Shown piece by piece: positions 56,552 through 64,000 of a stretch of DNA of 64,000 bases. A model generated the notes under the pieces. That model saw only the letters and a program-made list of their open reading frames with translations. It did no database searches and was not told where the DNA came from. Within the stretch, counting starts at the first letter, position 1, and each line of letters starts with the position of its first letter. A program made the translations under genes and the position numbers. This DNA is from Acidocella sp. KAb 2-4 (GTDB taxonomy: Bacteria; Pseudomonadota; Alphaproteobacteria; Acetobacterales; Acetobacteraceae), in the NCBI RefSeq assembly GCF_020567705.1, contig NZ_JAJDJU010000011.1, positions 1 to 64,000 on the forward strand, written 5' to 3'.

Positions 56552-57256
56552 ATGAATAACGCCGCGAATCGTCCGCTCATCGCCCCGTCCCTGCTGGCCG
56601 CCGATTTCGCCCGGCTGGGCGAGGAAACCCGCGCCGTCGAACAGGCCGGGGCCGACTGGCTGCATCTCGACGTGATGGACGGGCATTTCGTGCCCAACAT
56701 CACCTTCGGCCCGCTGGTGGTGAAGGCCCTGCGCGCGCATACCAGCCTGCCGATGGACGTGCATCTGATGATCGCCCCGGCGGATCCGTATATCGCCGCC
56801 TTCGCCGAAGCGGGGGCGGACAACATCTCCGTGCACCCCGAATCCGGGCCGCATCTGCACCGCACGCTGCAACTCATCCGTTCGCTCGGCAAAAAGGCCG
56901 GCGTGGTGCTCAACCCGGCGACGCCGGTGCAAGCGGTGGAGAATGTGCTCGACCTCACCGACATCATCATGGTGATGACGGTGAACCCGGGCTTTGGCGG
57001 GCAGGCCTTCCTGGAGTCGCAACTCACCAAGATCACCCGGCTGCGCGAGATGATCGACGATAGCGGGCGCGACATCATCCTGCAGATCGATGGCGGCATC
57101 ACGCCCAAGACCGCGCCGCTAGTGCTTCGGGCCGGGGCGGATTGCCTGATCGCCGGCACCGCCGTTTATGGCGCGCCGGATTACGCCGGCGCCATCACCG
57201 CCTTGCGCGCCGCCGGAAGCCGCGTGACCCCAACTCAGCTGGCCAGCGGCGGATGA
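56552..57256 (+). CDS. rpe: Ribulose-phosphate 3-epimerase
   Basis: A 234-residue TIM-barrel enzyme interconverting ribulose and xylulose 5-phosphate. [46 protein letters not shown] and LQIDGGI hold the metal ligands and acid/base pair. AAGG precedes the ATG. Its stop overlaps the next start (ATGA). Confidence 0.96.
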   Translation: MNNAANRPLIAPSLLAADFARLGEETRAVEQAGADWLHLDVMDGHFVPNITFGPLVVKALRAHTSLPMDVHLMIAPADPYIAAFAEAGADNISVHPESGPHLHRTLQLIRSLGKKAGVVLNPATPVQAVENVLDLTDIIMVMTVNPGFGGQAFLESQLTKITRLREMIDDSGRDIILQIDGGITPKTAPLVLRAGADCLIAGTAVYGAPDYAGAITALRAAGSRVTPTQLASGG

Positions 57257-58860
57257 GCCAAGGCGGAAAGCGCCCTAGCGGCAGTTTGGGGCGGCAGGCG
57301 CGCGGCCTGCTCTCGCGGCTGCAAAACCTGCGCACCACCCACGCGCCGGACGCCCCGGCGCTGAGTCTGCGCGACCCCTGGCCCGGCGATCCGCGCCGTG
57401 GCGCGCGGCTGGTGAAGGCGGAGGTGGAATTCGGCGGCGCCGTGCTGGCCATGCCGCCGGAGATTTTCGCCGCCGCCAACGCCACGGTGCTGATGCGCGC
57501 GCATCTGCACGGCTTCACCTGGCTACGCGACCTGCGCGCCCTCGGCACCGACGCCGCCCGCTCGCGCGCCCGCGCCCTGGTCTCCGATTTCATGGATACC
57601 TACCCGCTCGACCCGCAGGGCAACGCGCCGGATGCGATCGGCGCGCGCCTCGCCGCCTGGCTCGGGCATTACGATTTCTTCGCCGCCTCGGCCGATGACG
57701 ATTTCCGCCAGCGGCTGATGCACCGGCTAGTGCAGGATGCGCGCAGCCTCTCGGCCATGCTGCCGCCGGAAGTGCTGGACCAGCGGGCGCTGACCGCGCT
57801 CAAGGGGCTGGCCGCCGCCGCCATCGCCATGCCCGAGCACGCGCCCTATCTGCCGCGCGTGCTGAAATTCCTCGGCCCCGAGCTGGCGCGGCAATTCTTC
57901 GCCGATGGCTGCCATGCCGAGCGCAGCCCGGCCGCGCATCTGGCCGCGTTGCAGGACCTCACGGAGCTGCGCGCATTGCTGCAGGTGGCCAATGTGCCGC
58001 CCCCGGCGGAGCTGCTCGGCGCCATTGAGCGCGCCGCAGCGGCCATGCGCAGCCTGCGCCACGGTGATGGCGGGCTGACGCTGTTTAACGGCGCCAAGGA
58101 GGAATTGCCGAGCCTCATCGACCTGGTCTTGGCCCAGGCCGGGCGGGCGCGCGGGGCGCTGGCGCCGCTCTCCGCCTGCGGGCTATACCGCATCGCCGCC
58201 GCCAAGGCGCTGCTGTTCATCGATGCCGGGCCGCCCGCCGCGCCGGGGCTGGACCGTTTCGCCCATGCCGGCACGCTGGGGTTTGAATTCTCTTACGGCA
58301 AGGAGCGGATCATCGTGAATTGCGGCGCCGCCCCGGCCCTGGCCGGCGAATGGCAGGCGGCGCTGCGCGGCACGGCGGCACATTCCACCCTGACCATCGC
58401 CGATGTCTCCTCGGCCGAGCTACGCGAGACCGGGCTGGGCCGCCGCCCCGCGCATGTGCATGCGGTACGGCAGGATTTCGGCGGGGTGCATTGCATCGAG
58501 GCCAATCACGACGGCTGGGGCAAGCTGTTCGGCGCCATCCATCACCGCCGCCTGGTGCTGGCCGAAACCGGCGACGAGCTGCTGGGCGAGGATCTGATCG
58601 AGGCGAAGGCGGCGCAGCCCTTCACCATCCGCTTCCACCTGCATCCCAGCGTCACCGCCAGCCTGCAACAGGATAACGAGGCCGTACTGCTGCGCACGCC
58701 GAGCGGGCTGGGGCTGCGCCTGCGGGCCGAGGGTGTGCCGATCCGCATCGAGGAAAGCGTGTATTTCGGCCAGGCCGAGCCGCGCCGGGCGGAGCAGATC
58801 GTGCTCGCCGGGCATCAGGACGGGCCGCAGCACGTCAAATGGAGTCTCACGAGGGTTTGA
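57253..58860 (+). CDS. Heparinase II/III family protein
   Basis: A 535-residue protein. The N-terminal half is an alpha-helical toroid (~90-330, with [13 protein letters not shown] and [18 protein letters not shown]). The C-terminal half is a beta-sandwich with [23 protein letters not shown] and AHSTLTIAD, typical of the heparinase II/III-like C-terminal domain. Homologues sit beside rpe and purH in many alphaproteobacteria. No signal peptide is seen and the polysaccharide substrate, if any, is unknown. It starts with ATGA overlap on rpe. Confidence 0.88.
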   Translation: MSQGGKRPSGSLGRQARGLLSRLQNLRTTHAPDAPALSLRDPWPGDPRRGARLVKAEVEFGGAVLAMPPEIFAAANATVLMRAHLHGFTWLRDLRALGTDAARSRARALVSDFMDTYPLDPQGNAPDAIGARLAAWLGHYDFFAASADDDFRQRLMHRLVQDARSLSAMLPPEVLDQRALTALKGLAAAAIAMPEHAPYLPRVLKFLGPELARQFFADGCHAERSPAAHLAALQDLTELRALLQVANVPPPAELLGAIERAAAAMRSLRHGDGGLTLFNGAKEELPSLIDLVLAQAGRARGALAPLSACGLYRIAAAKALLFIDAGPPAAPGLDRFAHAGTLGFEFSYGKERIIVNCGAAPALAGEWQAALRGTAAHSTLTIADVSSAELRETGLGRRPAHVHAVRQDFGGVHCIEANHDGWGKLFGAIHHRRLVLAETGDELLGEDLIEAKAAQPFTIRFHLHPSVTASLQQDNEAVLLRTPSGLGLRLRAEGVPIRIEESVYFGQAEPRRAEQIVLAGHQDGPQHVKWSLTRV

Positions 58861-58861
58861 G

Positions 58862-59875
58862 ATGCGCGTATTGCTGACCGGCGGCGCCGGCTATATCGGC
58901 TCGCACACCGCCGCCGCCCTGGCCGCGCGCGGGCATGAGGTGGTGATCCTCGACAATTTCGCCAATGCCGAGCGCGATGTACCCGCCCGGCTGGAACGCC
59001 TCACCGGCCAGAACATGCCCGTCATCGAGGCCGATATCCGCGACAGCGCGGCGGTGACGGCGGCGCTGCGCGCGCACCCGGTGGAGGCGGTGATCCATTT
59101 CGCCGCGCTGAAGGCGGTGGGGGAGTCCGAGGCCGACCCGCTGCTGTATTACGACATGAACATCATCGGCACGATCCGCCTGTTGCAGGCCATGCAGGAA
59201 TGCGGCGTGGAGCGCATCGTGTTTTCCTCCTCGGCCACCGTATACGGGCAGCCCGAGTCCTCGCCCATCTCCGAGGACGCGCCGACGCGGGTGGAGAACA
59301 TCTATGGCCGCACCAAGCTGGTGATGGAGGATCTGATCCGCGACCTCGCCCGCACCGGCAAGCTCACGGGCGCGGCCAATCTGCGCTATTTCAACCCGGT
59401 CGGCGCGCATCCCAGCGCCATGATCGGCGAGACCCCGCGCGGCGTGCCCAACAACCTGATGCCCTATGTGACACAGGTGGCCACCGGCCAGCGCCCGCAT
59501 CTCAACGTGTTCGGCAATGATTACGACACCCCCGACGGCACCGGCGTGCGTGACTATATCCATGTGGTGGATCTCGCCGAGGCCCATGCCCTGGCGCTGG
59601 AGCATATCTGCGCGCAGGATGTCTCGGTCACGGTCAATCTCGGCACGGGCGACGGCATTTCGGTGCTGCAACTGGTCCACGCTTTCGAGCGCGCCACCAG
59701 GCGCGCGATCCCGCTCGTCTTCGCCCCGCGCCGCCCCGGCGATGTCGCCAGCTACTACGCCAACCCGGCACTGGCCGCGCGGCTCTTTGGCTGGCAGGCG
59801 AAGCTGAATGTCGAGGATATGTGCCGCGACGCGTGGCGCTGGCAGGCCAGGCGCGACGGCATCAACGACCTCTGA
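58862..59875 (+). CDS. galE: UDP-glucose 4-epimerase
   Basis: A 337-residue short-chain dehydrogenase-type epimerase. NAD motif GGAGYIGS is at 7-14; catalytic S124, Y148 and K152 follow (SSSATVYG, YGRTK), as in E. coli GalE. RYFNPVGAHPSAMIGE and DYIHVVDLAEAH complete the fit. GAGGG precedes the ATG, and the next glycosyltransferase begins immediately after the stop. It supplies UDP-galactose for envelope glycans. Confidence 0.95.
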   Translation: MRVLLTGGAGYIGSHTAAALAARGHEVVILDNFANAERDVPARLERLTGQNMPVIEADIRDSAAVTAALRAHPVEAVIHFAALKAVGESEADPLLYYDMNIIGTIRLLQAMQECGVERIVFSSSATVYGQPESSPISEDAPTRVENIYGRTKLVMEDLIRDLARTGKLTGAANLRYFNPVGAHPSAMIGETPRGVPNNLMPYVTQVATGQRPHLNVFGNDYDTPDGTGVRDYIHVVDLAEAHALALEHICAQDVSVTVNLGTGDGISVLQLVHAFERATRRAIPLVFAPRRPGDVASYYANPALAARLFGWQAKLNVEDMCRDAWRWQARRDGINDL

Positions 59876-61015
59876 ATGCGCGCTCCTCGCACCCTCGTCT
59901 TCGTGCTGATGGAGGATTGGTTCTTCGCCTCGCATTTCTGGGCGCGGGGGCTGGCCGCACGGGCAGCGGGCTGGCGCGTGGTGCTGGTGGCGCGCGAGAG
60001 CGAGGCGGCGCGGCGGATCGAGGCCTCGGGCATCGAATTTCATCCCGCCGATTTCGACCGCCGCCGCCTCAACCCGTTCAAGGAACTCGCCGCGTCTTGG
60101 CAGCTCGCCCGGCTCTACCGGCGGCTCAAGCCGGACCTCACGCATCACGTCGCGCTCAAGCCGATCATCCTCGGCGGGCTGGCGGCGCGGCTGGCGGGGG
60201 TGAAAAGCATCGTCAACGCGCCGATCGGGCTGGGCTTCGTGTTCTCCTCGCGCCGCCTGCTGGCCCGCGCGCTGCGCCCGGCGGTGCGGCTCGCCCTGCG
60301 CGCCACGCTGGCGCCGCCGCGCGGTGTGGTGATCTTCGAGAACCCCGATGACCGTGAGGCGCTGGTCGGCACGAGGTTGGTGGCGGCGGATAAAACGCTG
60401 GTCATCCCCGGCGCCGGAGTGGATACGGATCACTTCGCCCCCACCCCCGAGCCCTCCGGCCCGGTACGGGTGGTGCTGGCGGCGCGCATGATCCGCGAAA
60501 AGGGGGTGGCCGATTTCGTGGCGGCGGCGCGGGCGCTACGCGGGCGGGCGCAATTCCTGCTGGCCGGGGCGCCGGATGCGGGCAACCCGGACAGCCACAC
60601 CGAGGCCGAACTGCGCGGCTGGGCGGAAGAGGGGATCGTGACCTGGCTCGGCCCGGTGGCCGACATGCCCGCCCTGCTCGCCGGCGCGCATATATTCTGC
60701 CTGCCCTCGACCTATCGCGAGGGCCTGCCCAAGGCGGTGCTGGAAGCGATGGCCGCCGGCCGCCCGGTGGCGGCCACCGATATTCCCGGTTGCCGCGAGG
60801 CGGTGGTGGATGGCGAGACCGGCTTTCTGGTTCCGCCACGCGATCCGCTGGCCCTGGCCGCCGCGCTGGCCCGGCTGATCGACGACCCGGCCCTGCGCGC
60901 GCGGCTGGGCGCGGCCGGACGGCGGCGGGTGGAGGAAAATTATTCCGACGCCCGCATCTGCGCCGCCACGCTGAAGGTGTATGAAACCCTGGTTCCCGCA
61001 CGGAGTGCCGCATGA
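59876..61015 (+). CDS. GT4-family glycosyltransferase
   Basis: A 379-residue GT-B enzyme. The N-terminal domain has FVLMEDWFFASHFW, LKPDLTHHVALKPIILGG and NAPIGLGFVFSS, close to the WbpZ/TuaC-like O-antigen group. The donor domain has VVLAARMIREKGVADFV, FCLPSTYREGLPKAVLEAMAAGRPV and GCREAVVDGETGFLV. It starts with no gap after galE and ends in ATGA overlap with the CreA-like gene. UDP-galactose or a related sugar is a reasonable donor guess. Confidence 0.92.
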   Translation: MRAPRTLVFVLMEDWFFASHFWARGLAARAAGWRVVLVARESEAARRIEASGIEFHPADFDRRRLNPFKELAASWQLARLYRRLKPDLTHHVALKPIILGGLAARLAGVKSIVNAPIGLGFVFSSRRLLARALRPAVRLALRATLAPPRGVVIFENPDDREALVGTRLVAADKTLVIPGAGVDTDHFAPTPEPSGPVRVVLAARMIREKGVADFVAAARALRGRAQFLLAGAPDAGNPDSHTEAELRGWAEEGIVTWLGPVADMPALLAGAHIFCLPSTYREGLPKAVLEAMAAGRPVAATDIPGCREAVVDGETGFLVPPRDPLALAAALARLIDDPALRARLGAAGRRRVEENYSDARICAATLKVYETLVPARSAA

Positions 61016-61497
61016 AAACCCTCCTCTCCACCCTGGCCGCCGCGATCGCCCTGGCACTGATCTTGTTCGTGCTGTTTGTGTTCGGCCCGTTCAGCGGTCG
61101 CCATGGCGACCAGATCGGCGCGGTGAGCACGAATTTCCGCCTGCTCGGCCCCAATGACAAAGTGCTGGTGCAGCGTTTCGACGACCCGAAAGTGGCGAAT
61201 GTCTCCTGCTACGCGTCCTTCGCGCAGACGGGCGGCGTGGCGGGCGGTGTCGGCGTGGCCGAGGATCCGAGCCAGTTCGCGCTCAACTGCGTGGCGCATG
61301 GGCCGGTGAGCCTGCCCGCCGATCTGCCTGAGCAGGAGGAAATGGGCGCGATCTCCGCCTCGCTACTGTTCAAGCACTTCATCATCACCCGCATGGTCGA
61401 CCGCCAGACCAACACGCTCGTTTATGTGCTCATCAGCACGCGGGTGCTGCACGGCTCGCCGGCCAATGCCGTCTCCGCCGTGCCGGCGGGCAATTAA
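61012..61497 (+). CDS. creA: CreA family protein
   Basis: A 161-residue protein with an N-terminal membrane segment or signal (~4-27). The conserved CreA core is clear: DQIGAVSTNFRLLGPNDK, RFDDPKVANVSCYASFAQTGG, GVAEDPSQFALNC and the C-terminal HGSPANAVSAVP. Two core Cys residues may pair in the periplasm. The function of CreA is unknown; its name comes from the E. coli creABCD locus, whose other genes are absent here. Confidence 0.9.
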   Translation: MKTLLSTLAAAIALALILFVLFVFGPFSGRHGDQIGAVSTNFRLLGPNDKVLVQRFDDPKVANVSCYASFAQTGGVAGGVGVAEDPSQFALNCVAHGPVSLPADLPEQEEMGAISASLLFKHFIITRMVDRQTNTLVYVLISTRVLHGSPANAVSAVPAGN

Positions 61498-61614
61498 GCC
61501 TCGCCCAAGGCCAGGCGCCGATGGTTGTGGCAAGGCGCGCGCCAGCGAAACTCTCCGTTTCGTAACCGCCGCCCCGCCTTGCCGCCCTCTCATTTCCGTC
61601 CTAAACCCCGGCGC

Positions 61615-61686
61615 ATTCCGCGTGACTGGCGTTAGAGAGGGGTACCCTCGGGGAGCGCGGAGCATTACCGCCGCGCGCCTGGGCAT
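61615..61686 (+). ncRNA. ZTP (pfl) riboswitch upstream of purH
   Basis: Conserved elements appear in order: TCCGCG (61617-61622), CGTGACTGGCG (61621-61631), a small GGGTACCC-type hairpin, CGGGGAGCG (61649-61657), CGCGGA closing P1 (61656-61661, perfect 6-bp pair with the first element), and GCCTGGGC (61677-61684). This matches the pfl motif that senses ZTP/ZMP. ZMP (AICAR) is the substrate of PurH, so the position 34 bases before purH is functionally apt. No U-tract terminator is seen, so control is probably at translation. Confidence 0.88.
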
Positions 61687-61719
61687 TCCCTTGGTTGAAC
61701 AACACCGGAGCCGCCCCTC

Positions 61720-63276
61720 GTGTCTGACATCGTCAAAATCCGCACCGCCCTGATCTCCGTTTCCGACAAGACCGGCCTCATCGAGTTTGGCCGCGCGCTG
61801 GAGGCGCATGGGGTGAAGATCCTCTCCACCGGCGGCTCGGCCAAGGCGCTGCGCGAGGCGGGCGTGCCGGTGATGGAAGTCTCCGAGCATACCGGCTTCC
61901 CCGAGATCCTGGAGGGGCGGGTGAAGACGCTGGTGCCGCAGGTGCATGGCGGCATTCTGGGCAAGCGCAACGACCCGGCGCATGTGGCGCAGATGGCCGA
62001 GCATAACATCGCCCCGATCGACCTGGTGGCGGTGAACCTATACCCCTTCGAGGCGACGGTGGCGCGCGGCGCGGCGTTTGAGGATTGCATCGAGAATATC
62101 GATATTGGCGGCCCGGCGATGATCCGCTCCGCCGCCAAAAACCATGACAGCGTGACGGTGCTGACCGAGCCGCAGCATTACGCCCAGGTGCTGGAGGAGC
62201 TGGCGGCCCATGGCGGCACCACGCTCGCCACCCGCCGCGGCCTCGCCGCCGCCGCCTATGCCCGCACCGCCGCCTATGATGGCGCCATCTCGGCCTGGTT
62301 CGCCAAGCAAAACGGCGTGGAATACCCGGACAAATTCTCCTTCTCCGGCACCAAGAAGCAGGATCTGCGCTACGGCGAAAACCCGCATCAAAGCGCGGCG
62401 TTCTATACCTCCAGCCCGGCGCGGTTCGGCGTGGCCACCGCCACCCAGCACCAGGGCAAGGAACTCTCCTACAATAATTACAACGACACCGACGCCGCCT
62501 TTGAGTGCGTGGCCGAGTTCGACGCCCCGACCGTGGTGATCGTGAAGCACGCCAACCCCTGCGGCGTGGCCAGCGCCGCCAGCACCGCCGCAGCCTGGGA
62601 TGCCGCCCTGGCCTGCGACCCGGTCTCCGCCTTTGGCGGCATCGTGGCGCTGAACCGCACGCTGGATGAGGAGACGGCCACCAAGATCGCCAGCATCTTC
62701 ACCGAGGTGATCATCGCGCCCGAGGCCACCGACGCCGCCAAGGCGCTGCTGGGCGCCAAGAAGAATCTGCGCCTGCTCACCACGGGCGGCCTGCCCTCGG
62801 CCACCGAGGCGGGGATCACCTTCAAGTCGCTGGCTGGGGGCTTCCTGCTACAAACCCGCGATGCCGGGCGCATCACCGCCGAGCAGCTCAAGGTCGTCAC
62901 CCGCCGCGCCCCGACGGCTGCGGAGATCGAGGACATGCTGTTCGCCTTCCGCGTCGGCAAGCATGTGAAGTCCAACGCCATCGTGTACGCCAAGAACCAG
63001 GCGACGCTGGGGGTTGGCGCCGGGCAGATGAACCGCGTCGACTCGGCGCGCATCGCCGCCTGGCGCGGCAAGGCGGCGAATCTCGACTTCACCGGCTGCG
63101 CCGTGGCTTCCGACGCGTTCTTCCCCTTCGCCGACGGGCTGGAGGCGGCGATCGCGGCCGGGGCGAGCTGCGTGATCCAGCCGGGCGGCTCGATCCGCGA
63201 CCAGGAGGTGATCGACGCCGCCGACAAGGCCGGGATCGCCATGGTGTTCACCAATATGCGCCATTTCCGCCACTAA
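61720..63276 (+). CDS. purH: Bifunctional AICAR formyltransferase/IMP cyclohydrolase
   Basis: A 518-residue enzyme for the last two steps of IMP synthesis. The N-terminal MGS-like cyclohydrolase has [11 protein letters not shown] and [14 protein letters not shown]. The C-terminal formyltransferase has [33 protein letters not shown] and the closing [14 protein letters not shown]. It starts at a GTG with CGGAG 10 bases upstream, just after the ZTP riboswitch. Confidence 0.97.
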   Translation: MSDIVKIRTALISVSDKTGLIEFGRALEAHGVKILSTGGSAKALREAGVPVMEVSEHTGFPEILEGRVKTLVPQVHGGILGKRNDPAHVAQMAEHNIAPIDLVAVNLYPFEATVARGAAFEDCIENIDIGGPAMIRSAAKNHDSVTVLTEPQHYAQVLEELAAHGGTTLATRRGLAAAAYARTAAYDGAISAWFAKQNGVEYPDKFSFSGTKKQDLRYGENPHQSAAFYTSSPARFGVATATQHQGKELSYNNYNDTDAAFECVAEFDAPTVVIVKHANPCGVASAASTAAAWDAALACDPVSAFGGIVALNRTLDEETATKIASIFTEVIIAPEATDAAKALLGAKKNLRLLTTGGLPSATEAGITFKSLAGGFLLQTRDAGRITAEQLKVVTRRAPTAAEIEDMLFAFRVGKHVKSNAIVYAKNQATLGVGAGQMNRVDSARIAAWRGKAANLDFTGCAVASDAFFPFADGLEAAIAAGASCVIQPGGSIRDQEVIDAADKAGIAMVFTNMRHFRH

Positions 63277-63300
63277 GCGCGCCGTGATAGGATACGCAGG

Positions 63301-63726
63301 ATGAACCCGCCCTTTACCTTGCCGGATTGGCTGCCAAGCTGGGCGCTGCTGCTGCTCGCCCTGCCGGCGCTGCTCTGGGCACTGGCCTTCCTGCTGATGC
63401 CGTTCAGCGTGTTCGGGCTGAAATCGCGGCTGGAGGCGCTGGAGGCGCAGGTCGACACACTGCAAGACGATATCCGTATGCTTGGCATGCGGATGTCCGG
63501 CGCCCTGCCCCCGGCCGCGCGCAACCTGGAACCGTATGAGGACGTGCCGGATTTCGGGCGGCTGAAGCGCGGGCGCCCGGCCGCGCCACCACCGCCGGAG
63601 CCTGAGGAACCCGCGCCGCGCCGCGCGCCGATCCCCACCCCGCAAGCCTTCCGCGAGCGGCTGACGCCAACGCCGCAGCCGCAGCACCAGCCGCGCCCGC
63701 GCCGGACCGAGCCGCGGCTCGACTGA
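63301..63726 (+). CDS. Small membrane protein with coiled coil and Pro-rich tail
   Basis: A 141-residue protein I do not recognise. One or two hydrophobic segments (~14-40) are followed by a short coiled coil (LKSRLEALEAQVDTLQDDIRML, ~40-62, split here) and an Ala/Pro/Glu/Arg-rich tail that looks disordered. AGGA precedes the ATG. It lies between purH and an epimerase gene. It could be a membrane-tethered scaffold; no function is proposed. Confidence 0.7.
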   Translation: MNPPFTLPDWLPSWALLLLALPALLWALAFLLMPFSVFGLKSRLEALEAQVDTLQDDIRMLGMRMSGALPPAARNLEPYEDVPDFGRLKRGRPAAPPPPEPEEPAPRRAPIPTPQAFRERLTPTPQPQHQPRPRRTEPRLD

Positions 63727-63730
63727 GCGC

Positions 63731-64000
63731 ATGCGCGTTCTCGTCACCGGGGCGGCGGGCTATGCCGGCAGCGGCATCGCCCGGCATCTGGTGGCGCGGG
63801 GGCATGAGGTTTGGGGCGGGCTGCGCCGCCCCGCCACGCTGCCTGACGGCGTAACCCCCTGGCTAACCGGCGACCTCGCCGCGCAGGCCCCCAACCTCGC
63901 GGGCATGGACGCCGTGGTGCATGCCGCCGGGCTGGCACATGCCCGCCACGCCACGGCGGCGGCGTTTTTCCGCAACAATGTGCTGGCCGCCGAGACATTG
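63731..64000 (+). CDS. NAD-dependent epimerase/dehydratase, N-terminal part
   Basis: The first 90 residues of an extended short-chain dehydrogenase; the rest lies beyond the window. The Rossmann motif GAAGYAGS is at 7-14, then a Gly-Asp (LTGDLA) and the MDAVVHAAGLAHARH strand with the conserved HAAG. The frame is open to the window end. It may be a UDP-sugar 4-epimerase or dehydratase of the WbpP/Gne type. The exact reaction cannot be told from this part. Confidence 0.85.
   Translation, partial: MRVLVTGAAGYAGSGIARHLVARGHEVWGGLRRPATLPDGVTPWLTGDLAAQAPNLAGMDAVVHAAGLAHARHATAAAFFRNNVLAAETL

Noticed and set aside
58847-60433. A 528-residue open frame on minus across galE and the GT4 gene
   Set aside because: Antisense shadow; both plus-strand genes have clear catalytic motifs.

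Overview
GC-rich chromosomal DNA (roughly two-thirds G+C by eye) packed with short-overlap operons (ATGA, GTGA, TTGA junctions). Gene content and order point to an alphaproteobacterium: rpoZ-rsh-acpS with lepB-rnc-era nearby, pal-cpoB-tilS-ftsH, an rsmB-rpe-heparinase-purH neighbourhood, and the hopanoid transporter HpnN. Acetobacteraceae is my best guess for the family. That is an inference from gene content, not from a marker comparison. I see no insertion sequence, phage, CRISPR array or rRNA. There is one tRNA, one riboswitch and several intrinsic terminators.

Layout. 1-4.9 kb: the N-terminal part of kdsA, then an APC permease divergent from a glutamine-synthetase-like ligase and an iron alcohol dehydrogenase, which looks like an amine-uptake and gamma-glutamylation pathway. 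5.0-5.5 kb: a GNAT acetyltransferase. 5.7-16.1 kb: an accessory locus with a type I secretion ABC exporter, HlyD adaptor, Sel1-repeat protein, 908-residue GT2-GT4 fusion, an unknown protein with three ChW-like repeats, and a GT4 glycosyltransferase, closed by a strong bidirectional terminator. 16.2-29.3 kb, all minus strand: pnp, gpt, nadK, a nitrilase-family amidase, a four-gene membrane glycosylation cassette (polyprenyl-phosphate GT2, GT87-like protein, two tandem GT-C-like paralogues), then era, rnc and two signal peptidase I genes. 29.4-36.6 kb: a D,D-carboxypeptidase, DUF3297, flavin reductase-like protein, degenerate GGDEF protein, acpS, rsh, rpoZ and folK. 36.7-43.1 kb: NYN-domain protein, family 5 uracil-DNA glycosylase, smpB, dapA, slt, pgpA, pncC, panB and bacterioferritin. 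43.2-47.9 kb: ftsH, tilS, cpoB, pal. 48-51.7 kb: pheST. 51.7-54.9 kb: a ribbon-helix-helix protein, hpnN and yggT. 55.0-64 kb: tRNA-Ala(CGC), rsmB, rpe, a heparinase II/III-like protein, galE, a GT4, creA, a ZTP riboswitch in front of purH, a small membrane protein, and the start of a sugar-nucleotide epimerase gene.

How it fits together. Most genes are core functions: RNA turnover, stringent response, cell envelope, translation and purine synthesis. Three blocks look like lineage-specific additions. The best candidate for an undescribed system is the type I secretion/glycosyltransferase/ChW-like locus at 5.7-16.1 kb, which could export or decorate a surface protein. The second is the gtr-like cassette inside the era operon, which has the parts to make and use a lipid-linked sugar. 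The third is the permease-ligase-dehydrogenase set at 0.7-4.9 kb. Start codons were chosen from Shine-Dalgarno spacing and overlap with the upstream gene. Family assignments come from motifs recognised by reading, not from a search.
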